This document shows positions 1-8,900 of a stretch of 19,916 nt of DNA, piece by piece; position 1 is the first letter of the stretch, and every line of letters starts with the position of its first letter. Source of the DNA: Phoronis ovalis (Eukaryota; Phoronida; Phoronidae). Below the pieces are notes generated by a model. The model saw nothing but the letters and a program-made list of their open reading frames with translations, was not told the DNA's origin and did not search any database. The DNA lies in contig JAOXYB010073055.1 of assembly GCA_028565635.1 (NCBI GenBank), positions 3,836-23,751 on the forward strand. Direction: 5' to 3'. A program made the position numbers and the translations under genes.

Positions 1-103
1 ATTAGGTGTGAGGATTCTTTCCTTGAATTAGGTGTGAGGATTCTTTCCTTGAATTAGGTGTGAGGATTCTTTCCTTGAATTAGGTGTGAGGATTCTTTCC
101 TTG
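1..103. repeat. 26-bp tandem repeat, four copies
   Basis: Four head-to-tail copies of a 26-bp unit, starting attaggtgtgagg and ending ttccttga, run from position 1 to 103. The copies are identical apart from the final base of the last one. The array begins at the window edge, so the true copy number is unknown. It lies in the exchanger intron downstream of the exon at 2808-2975. The unit contains TTAGG but its period is not telomeric. It is best read as a minisatellite. Confidence 0.95.
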
Positions 104-373
104 CAAAGGTTATCTCAACAAATCAACAAGTTTGTCAATGTCAACTTTTATCATATTATAACTATTAGTGAGGAATTTTGCAATGTTATGTCTTAATTTA
201 TATTATGTAATTCTGAATAAATGGATTATTAAATCCAATATTCTTGCATTATCACTCCCCTATTTAGATCGGTGTCACCTACAAGGAGATGAAGAATTTG
301 CTTACCTAACAAAAACTTTATTTGCCCACATACAGGACCCAGAAATTTAGCAGTTGTGTGGGGGCCCTGCTAA

Positions 374-594
374 TTTTCAGAGTTATTTTACTAATTAACA
401 AATTTCTTATGCCAAGGTCAAGAATTTATATTCTTCATGAAACAATAAAAATCAATGACCAATACATGAAATACATTGAGAAATTCAGGACTACATCTGA
501 CGTACGAACATTGAGCATTTCAAATGCCAGTAGTATGCAGACTAATAACGGTAGTCATGCACAAACAACCTCAGGTGGCATGGTATCGAAATAA
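374..594 (+). CDS. Possible terminal exon of an unidentified plus-strand gene, or a gene fragment
   Basis: An open frame on the strand opposite the exchanger follows an acceptor-like site (gctaattttcag) and ends at a TAA at 592-594. It reads VILLINKFLMP, a basic/hydrophobic stretch, and then a Ser/Thr/Asn-rich tail that includes FRTTSDVRTL. The hydrophobic segment followed by Pro-Arg and a hydrophilic tail is loosely like the last membrane helix and tail of class C GPCRs such as metabotropic glutamate receptors. The match is only a few residues and I would not name the gene on it. No upstream partner exon and no close polyadenylation signal were found. It could be a nested-gene exon, a pseudogene piece or a chance ORF. 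Confidence 0.2.
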
Positions 595-658
595 TTATAT
601 GTGATCAATTCGTCTGCATGCATTGTATCCAATCACCAGGTAGAAGTATATAATGAAG

Positions 659-1051
659 CCCCGGGGGGTACTCAAGGTATTTTTTGGTGGAGGTGTGCAG
701 CCCAGTTGAAAATTTTGGATGTGGTTTGTTTACTTCTTACTGTATTTTTTTGGTTTGCTACCATAAAGAAATTTTAAAATTTGGATTGCTACCCACTGCT
801 TACAGCAAATAATTTGGATTAATTTTAGGTTTGCATCCATAAAACGATTTTTGGAATTTGGTTTGTATCAGCCAGTTAGCGTAAAAATGGATTGCTACTC
901 AAATATTTTAAAATTTTGGATTGCTACCCTTATATTTCACAAAATTTGGATTGCTACCCTTATATTTAAAAAAATTTGGATTGCGTTTGCTACCGTAAGC
1001 TAAATTGTTGGATTGGGTTCCGTAGTCAAAAAACCACGAGTACTCCCCAGG
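659..1051. mobile_element. Non-autonomous inverted-repeat element (MITE-like)
   Basis: The left end (ccccggggggtactcaagg) and the reverse complement of the right end (cctggggagtactcgtgg) match as imperfect terminal inverted repeats that continue into a T-rich stretch. The element is about 393 bp and has no coding capacity. Its flanks are taatgaag (651-658) and taaagaag (1052-1059), which match at 7 of 8 positions. That is consistent with an 8-bp target-site duplication of the kind made by hAT-type transposases. The interior is a degenerate tandem array of the motif tttggattgctaccc, with an exact 30-bp period across about 911-980. Family assignment is inference. Confidence 0.65.
911..985. repeat. 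30-bp degenerate tandem repeat inside the inverted-repeat element
   Basis: The motif ttggattgctaccct followed by tatattt and an A-rich spacer recurs at a spacing of exactly 30 bp (ttgga ends at 920, 950 and 980). More diverged copies extend left through about 720. It forms the body of the element at 659-1051. Confidence 0.75.
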
Positions 1052-1894
1052 TAAAGAAGACTACCTGATATAAAATACATGCAAAAATATTCTTAGCAAC
1101 CTGAGCCTTAAAATTTTCACTGTCTGATATAAAGGCAGCTTGTGATTCATTTTATGAACCCATTTTTTGCAGCATGTTCAAGTTGTTGTTATAGTAAGGA
1201 AAATACGCCCATTAAACATTTTTTTAAAATAAAAATAAAAAAACGACCAACCGACTTAGTTTTTGAAGTCTTTCGTCTGTTAAACAACTTTTATTTTTGG
1301 TGTGACCTAATAGACAGTTTATAAATTACTGGAAATGCAGTCACAAAGCTAGCCTTCTGTAAAATGAGTAGTTTAAGAAATTCAATGGGAATTATGTTAA
1401 AGTACGTTTTTTATTGTATGTATAGCAAAATATACATATTTATAGTTAGTATATCAATACTGGTTAAAGAGCAACTGTACTATTGTATTGCTTGTGTCAT
1501 TATTGTTAAAGTAATATATTTCTAATTCCAGAGGCTGATGTTTCAGTCTTCAATTACACTATAGAGCAAGATTGTACAGTCAGTTCAACTGTGACTGTTT
1601 GGCTTTAAAAACATCAATGAGGCAGTTAATTATTATTGAAATGTAGAATTTACTGCTTAGTAGCAATGAGAACATATAAAACGATGTTTTATTCAAATGT
1701 TTGTGACTTCCTTTACTAAACAAGCTATTACTTTTCACACTACTTTTGGTGTGAGTGTAGAGGCAATTCTAAGTGGCAACACCTCGTATGGGGATGAAAG
1801 TATTATTTTCATCTATTTCTAAGTCAGGATTGAAAAAGTTGCTGAGATATTAATATCGGTTAATAGACCACACTTTTAACCTTTTAAGAGAGTG

Positions 1895-2700
1895 TATATA
1901 GTTAGGTTGCACAGCAGGTGCAATCTATTGAGATTGTATCTTTTTTTCTTTTTATTTCTTCCTATTTTCAAACATCTATATTTTAGAAACGCTTTGAGCT
2001 ACAGGTACCAAACTTGAGGTGTGGACTTAGTAGGGAGGGGGACATACAAAAATTAGGTCAGGGGTCAATTTGAGGTCAGTAGGTCAAATTTCAAAAATGT
2101 CTTAAAACCTTCAAAAATGATGGTATATGGTCACCTAAAGGTAAACATAATGATTTTTGAGGTCTTTTGTTGGTCAAAAGGTCAGATTTTTTATTTTTAG
2201 CATGTTTTTGGCTAATTGTAATAAGGAAAAGTGTCTACATCAAGACAGAGTGGTGCTACAGTCATGTAATTTGACATATGACATCACTGGGGTAAGATAG
2301 CTGACATTAAAGGTCAAAAGATCATTCAGGAATCAAAAGGTCAAAATCTTAAAATTGCATTTAACTTACGAAAATGATGGTTTTATGTCATTTACAGGTA
2401 ATTTAGGGGTCATATGGTCATTTTGAGGTCAACAGGTCAAAAAAATTAATTTCCAGATTTTGATGAAAAGTTCAAAAATGAAGTTAAAAGGCCATTTAGT
2501 GTTATCTTAGACTCTGAGGTCCAAAAATTAATTCAGAGGTCAAACAATCAAAATCTCAAAATTTCATGAAACTTTCAACAAGAGGTAAAGGTCACCCAGA
2601 GGTTCTTTGGACATCCATGGGTCCAGGATAATTCTAATAGGTCTGGATATCCACCTATTTCGGCGTGTACAACCTGGCCTTTGCTAAAAGGCGCTTCTAG
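1895..2700. repeat. Unclassified dispersed-repeat-like segment rich in AGGTCA
   Basis: This segment has a hairpin-forming start (TTGCAC at 1907-1912 and GTGCAA at 1918-1923), a pyrimidine-rich run, and then more than 500 bp in which GGTCA occurs about fifteen times on the same strand. It ends near a slightly GC-richer tail (about 2660-2700). The one-sided motif bias is clearly non-random, but no TIRs, LTRs or coding frame are visible. It is probably an old interspersed repeat. The boundaries are approximate. Confidence 0.45.
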
Positions 2701-2807
2701 TTTGGAACTAAATTTAAATTGAAATGTGTGCATACAATCTCTATCACAAAGTAAAAATAAACAACAAATTAGCTCATTTTTGTAAAGCGTGTACTGATAC
2801 TACTTAC

Positions 2808-2975
2808 CTCAGCAAGTTTGGAGTTCATAGTTGGAACAAGTTTGTTGGCACCTGAAATGCCTCGTGTAGCATTAATGCGGTACCAAAGTCGACCGTGTGA
2901 TTTTTTCTCTTCCACTTTTGTCGCAGCCAATCGTGCAGCATCTTCTTCAGAGAGTTCTGGGTGTTTGCCAAGTTC
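2808..2975 (-). CDS. Exchanger coding exon 3 (168 nt, loop before the Ca2+-binding domains)
   Basis: This exon has exactly 56 codons, entered in phase 0 and left in phase 0, between acceptor gttttag and donor GTAAGTAG. It reads ELGKHPELSEEDAARLAATK, then VEEKKSHGRLWYRINATRG. In NCX1 the equivalent stretch leads directly into the first Ca2+-binding (Calx-beta) domain. The reading frame is open at the donor, so the protein continues in exons beyond the window. Confidence 0.9.
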
Positions 2976-5900
2976 CTAAAACATTTCAAATATTACTACC
3001 AAATTTCATGGAATATTATTTATAATACTGGCATATATTTATGGAGGGAACAGGGCTTCAGAAGGAGAGGCATGATGTCTTATTTATAAATAAACCTTAT
3101 TTATAATAATAAAAATTATTTCGCATGCCCCTTTAGGGAAAATATGCATAGGCCATATTGCACAATAATTGTATTATTTCCTGGAACCCCTGCCTGCAAC
3201 AGCCAATTAAATTTGTATATATCAAATGAAGCTCTGATGGTTTATATCAACCATAGGTGTGTGTATATAAATATATAGTCAGGAGGAGATTTAAACAAAA
3301 AGTTATCTAAAACTGATATTTGAATTATATGTTTTAAATGTCAGCTAAATATCAATTGATAGTGAAGTCTGGTTACACATAATAATGCAAGTTATTTTCC
3401 ATAATAATATTAATAACCCTTAGAAATGTGCAATTCAAAACAAAAATGTAATTATTATAGTTATGCACAATACTAAGGTTGCTTATATTCTATAATGAAG
3501 TGCCACAGAAGTCACCTTTTTAAAAATTTCGTATTTAAATTTAGATTACTATTGATCCATATGATTCTTGGAATGATCCACTTAGTTTGTATAGTAAACC
3601 GCTGCTTAGCACAAAGGCTCACTGAACTTACTCTAAGGAATGATGCCATGCCTTGCTTGTCAATGTGACCACCTTCAGTAACAATAGGTCTCTCATCATC
3701 ACCTGTAATGAAGCATAATTTATCTTATTTCAGATAAAAAAAACTTAAAAAAAATTTCAAGCACAATTCGATAGTACAACATTCTTTGGATATAAATGTT
3801 TTCAGCAGTATTTCATTCATAACATACTAGTAGGTATTCTGAAATACAATACCATGCATACAGAAAGAAAACCAATGAAAAGGACCAGTTTCCAATCCGA
3901 AACGCAACTTTAAATATGCAAGCATCTGCTTTTAAAAATGTTTGCAGAATAAACTGAATAAAACTAGATAGCATTTTACCAGACATGGATTGCTGCCAGT
4001 ATTAGCAGCAAAGTGAGATGGATTATCGTTAGAAGAATCACAATAGGACCTCCCATTAAAAATGCCCACCAACCACTTTTTAAAAATTATACACTATACA
4101 ACTTGCTAAAAACAGCATACACAACTAACAGTATTGTTAATTGAAGCAGCGATTCTATCTAACAACAGCTTTAAAACTTCTATTCCAGACCTAAAACATT
4201 TCTACTGAAAAGAGTTGTGTGCAGAATATAGATATTGATAAAATGATAGTGGCAGACTATGACAGTGCAAGTGAGACAGATAATAAGATTTACATCAAAT
4301 AAAATATATAACAGTAGTAGTTGAGTGGTCCACGGGGAAAAAGACATTGTGAACAGAATACAATACTGGTGTCACTCCATAACAAGATACTAACTGTTAA
4401 TATTTTTCAAATATGCTTGAGATGCTGAAATAAGACAAAATGTTATGGTTAATAAAAAATGTTTTTATGCCAATGGATAAATTATAAAATTAAAGTAATA
4501 CTTTGAGAAGCAGAGAGCTTTAACTTAAAACATACATGTTTCACTAATTTCTATAATAATGTAAAAATTCATAAAAGAATGAACATTTATGAAAATGACA
4601 ATCAAGTTTATTTTCTGCCACATGCAGTATCATTCTGTCAATAGATTGCAGCAGACACTGACTCCTAACAGGTAGATAAGAATACTGTAAAAGCTGTACA
4701 GTCAAAAACTCTACATAAAAAAATATTTAAAACAATTACTAAAAATGCAATGCTAAATGTTAGTATTCAATAAAAATGCCTGCATCAATGTGGTATTGAC
4801 AGGTAATCATTGTATGAAATATAATAATCTCTGGTCATTCTAGAGATTGTTCCAGTAGCAGACTTATGTGGCAAAGGTGATGGAAGTTCGCTAAACAATC
4901 TAAGTTGTGAAACTACCAACCAAACATGGCAGGCTATATGTTGTTAGGATAGTGTAGGCACCTTGGGAATTCAATCATTAAACTAATTGTGCTCTGGACA
5001 GTGTATTGGTCATTCTGTCTTTCATTGATTAGTGCATTCAATCCTTGTAAAAACAACAAATAAATAAATAAAGTAACAATAACAAACAATAACTATCATG
5101 AACAATATATCACACAATAGCTAGTCTGCAAGGATCTGCTCAATTGATTCGTATACTTACACCCTGCAAAAGAAAAAGCCAGAATGCTTATAATATAGAT
5201 TAAACTATTGAATATAGTATAACAGAGGAGTTGCTCCAATATAAATCAACTTGCACATTTACTTGAAATTAATTAGTCAGTAAACAGTATCATATATTTT
5301 CGGCATATTTTTTCCTTACATAAAACCATAGTTTACAATTAATAAGTTCTTATAATACAACAGCTATTTAAAATAAATTATGTTTGAATAATCACAAGAC
5401 AGATTTTATAGAATTTATGTTTTACAGTAATTTTCTTATTTCACATTTTCAGAAACGTTCTTAGACACAATTTTTTTAATCTTAGGAGATTACTTTCTAT
5501 GAAGGAAATTACACTTTCACAGATACGCCACTGATAATTGTTAGCAAATTAACATCGGAAGAAAGCTAATGACTAGAATCTTGAATAAATATGAAAAAAT
5601 TGATAGTTTAATACATATAATAGTATGTAAAATTTCATAGCAATTAGTTTAAACAAATCAATTCTTAATTGCATTTATATTATGAGTTTAGTCAGCATAA
5701 CCATTTAGCACAATATACAGACTTGTAGATAATAAAATTAATACCAGTTAATGTTTTCTGTAATAAGAATGCCAAGTAGCATAAATAGTGTTAACTATAT
5801 TAATCAATCAACAAATGACTTTCATTGGAATTTACAAACTGAGCTAAAAATTTCTTGTAGTTATACCCACATTTTTGAAAAAAAGCAAAACATTTCTTAA

Positions 5901-8900
5901 AAATCTCTAAAGCCATTGGAGATATACAGTAACTGATTTTGATCTTTTATCTAAGAATGGTTATTTCATCTCCTTCATGCCAGTATTGAGTATCTGTTAA
6001 TGAAATGTAGAAGATACAAATAAGAAAATTAACTATGCATTAGAAGGTTCTGACATCTCCAAATTTATAACAACAATGATGGCTATTCTCTACTGGAGGT
6101 AGGAAAATGATTGTTCTGATGAAGATTTGATGGACCTGAATTCAAAACTTATTTTATGCTCCAGTTTACTAAATAAATTGTATTTGAACTTTCTTAGAAC
6201 TGAAAGAATGTTTGTGAACCTTCTGAACAAACAAAGTTCTGAATTAAAAATGAATCAGAAACTGAGAAACTGCCAAGAATTTTTCTTTTTATAGATTACA
6301 TTGCTAGAAGTGTTTCATGCTTTTAATATTTCTGATTGCATAAAACATGAGATCAATAGAAACATGATTATTTATGATTTGGAGAACTTGGCTATTAAAA
6401 TCATTTAAACTAAAACCAGCAACTTGCATTGTTAGAAAAATGAGTCATTCATTCTCAACAGCTTACAAGCAACTTGTCCACATGAGTAGGAGTACCATTA
6501 TTTTCACTTTATTGAATGTTTGTTTCAGTTTCATGGTTTTGATTTTAATCACTCAAGCCAACCAGTCCTTAACTAAAGCCAACTATTTGACAAAGTACAT
6601 GCCAATGGCCGCTATTTCAAACAAATTATATTGTTTTAAAAATGTTACAAATATAATTTTAATTTATTTTCGAAGTATGAAGCTTCAATAATTACACAAA
6701 ACATAATTTTCATACTGTAATTCTATTTCTACAATCTTATATTGGAAATTGACGCAAAACAGTCGATTATTTTGTTATTTCATTTTCATTTCCTGATGAC
6801 ATCCATTTGTCTTTTTATTTTATTATCTGAATTTCGATTAAAACCTAAATAATGCATATTAAAGCCTTGTTCGTATGGACATTCGCGATCAAAATATTAG
6901 CCAGAAAAAAATCTTGCAGAACTTTAATCGTGATTATGACTGTTTGCATTATAACATTCGACCGCAATTGAATGGTCTTCTCAGGCCAGCAGATTGTCCT
7001 ATATGATGATGTGCAGGCCAGCAGATTGTCCTATATGATGTATGCGCATGCGCAATATTTTGTTTGCAAGATCAATTCCATATGCAACATGGACAACTTG
7101 TCATCGCACTTATGCGTTTCGTTCGATATTTTTTTTGTAAACATCCTTGCATTGAGTGGATTGTCGACCATTGTATACTTGCATCACCCAAATAGTGATC
7201 AGTGCTTTGGTACCATTAAAAAATTGCTTGTTTGCAGTTGCCGACCCACCCCTAGAGAAGTGGATCGGTACGTAGGAGAATTTTTTTTTTCAGTTGATAA
7301 GAATTTTAAACATAATGGACCAATTAACATTAAAGACAAAGGAAAAGTCAGACTGTCAGAATATATGAATACATAAAGTATATGTTTATTTAGCGTAAGC
7401 TAAACAGAATACAAAACAAAGACAACTGCTTTTTTTTTGGCAACGGTTCTGGACCGACAGAACCCACCATGATGGATCTTTATATTAAATCTCACAGCTT
7501 CTGGTCAGGCGATTATTTGTTCTTGTGCGAACAAGGCTTTAAACTATTTTTTTGAATTTTTTTGTTTACTTGAACTATCTTCATGATCCTCAAAACTTAT
7601 ATGACCGACATTATCATGTACTTGTGCAGGTGTTGTTTAACGAGTGTTTTGTTACCAAGCAACTACTAAAAAACAGTCTTTACTTTTTCATGATCTTTTT
7701 CTCCAATCAGTTTTGAGTAATACCAGGGCCTTTGCTGTATTATTCAGCACATTAATTACCAGTGGCAAAAAGTCTTTGTAACCTTTTATTACTAACAATA
7801 AAAGGACAACAAACACACTTTTACACCCTGTCCTGTTTTTAAAATTTCAAAAATTCAAAATATTTATTTGTATATAAACTAATAGTTTTCCTGAACTATA
7901 GAGGTGTCAGTACACCTAATGATGGTAACAACATATAAGATCTAATCTGGGACTTTTTAGTCACTAATTGTACACATATTACTGTATTCGAAGTAGATTA
8001 TTACATGTATTGAAGTGAAGTTGTTATCTGGTTACAAGGGGGACTTCAAGGGTTCTGAAACAGATAATCAGTCTCTTATTACTTTGTTGCTATTTACTTA
8101 ATAGATATTCTGAGTTTATGGCCTTACTGCATGTAGCATTATTGGATCATAACTGCACTAGGGCCAAAAAATCTTCTAAACTTTACTCAAGCTGATTCAG
8201 ACTAAAATATAACAAACTCAATCATGGAACATTGGACCAATGTGGATATATATATAGACTGGACTCAGTATGAATAATGAAGTTTGTATTATTGAATATT
8301 TTTTTTACTCAAATTGCCCAAAATGATTATATTTTTACTCAAATTGTCTAAAGTGATGATAAACTATACTTTTTCAACTGTGTAACTTATATTTAGTCAT
8401 ATTTAAATTTTGATAGTTTGATACCAAAACCCAAATTTTATATATTTTTATTTTCAGTACTAATAATGATCAATTTATTGATAGTACTGTTATAAATGAC
8501 GAAATATGAGTAAAATTATTAAAATTGTCAACTATCAATATATTAAATCCTTATATAATTAGTCTTTCCTCAGCCTGGGGACAGGCTAATATATATATTG
8601 CCTAAGTCAGCTTGCTCAAATATTTTAACATAAATCATTAGTTTGAAAAAAATCTTTATACAAAGCAAAATATAATTTTCAGTGTGTTTGTGTTTCAAAA
8701 GTAAAATTCGATAAGTCTATGATTGCCCTGTTTTATATATGACCAGTATTTAATAAAAACATAATCACAAACTTAAACATTGTAAGCAATGATTTAATTT
8801 CAACCATAATTGACAGTTTAGTTTATGCTCAAGTAATGTTAAAGCTATGCTCTTTCTTGGTTTTAGTACTTCTATGTAGTGTTCACATTTTTATTTCTAT

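Larger units (their letters stand above)
1..2807 (-). other. Exchanger intron after coding exon 3, continuing off the window
   Basis: A canonical donor (GTAAGT, minus strand, 2807-2802) opens this intron. No acceptor followed by recognisable Ca2+-binding-domain coding sequence was found down to position 1, so the next exon is probably outside the window. The intron holds the edge minisatellite, a possible plus-strand exon at 374-594, an inverted-repeat element at 659-1051 and an AGGTCA-rich repeat at about 2055-2600. Between roughly 1052 and 1900 I see only AT-rich unique-looking sequence. Confidence 0.7.
6863..7538. mobile_element. Inverted-repeat element flanked by TTAA (676 bp, non-autonomous)
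   Basis: AGCCTTGTTCG at 6863-6873 is the exact reverse complement of CGAACAAGGCT at 7528-7538. Both ends are bordered by TTAA (6859-6862 and 7539-7542). TTAA duplications are the hallmark of piggyBac-type insertion, although the terminal bases here do not follow the common piggyBac CCC start, so the family is uncertain. The interior is richer in CpG than its surroundings. It carries a 32-bp-period direct repeat, a TGCGCATGCGCA palindrome, and a 134-codon plus-strand ORF (6972-7376) with no recognisable domain, which I do not treat as a gene. Confidence 0.55.

Noticed and set aside
1-103. TTAGG-containing repeat considered as an interstitial telomere
   Set aside because: The period is 26 bp and TTAGG occurs only once per unit.
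7445-7464. Hairpin GGTTCTG-gaccga-CAGAACC, considered as a regulatory RNA element
   Set aside because: Seven base pairs inside a mobile element; expected by chance at this scale and lacking any repeat partner.
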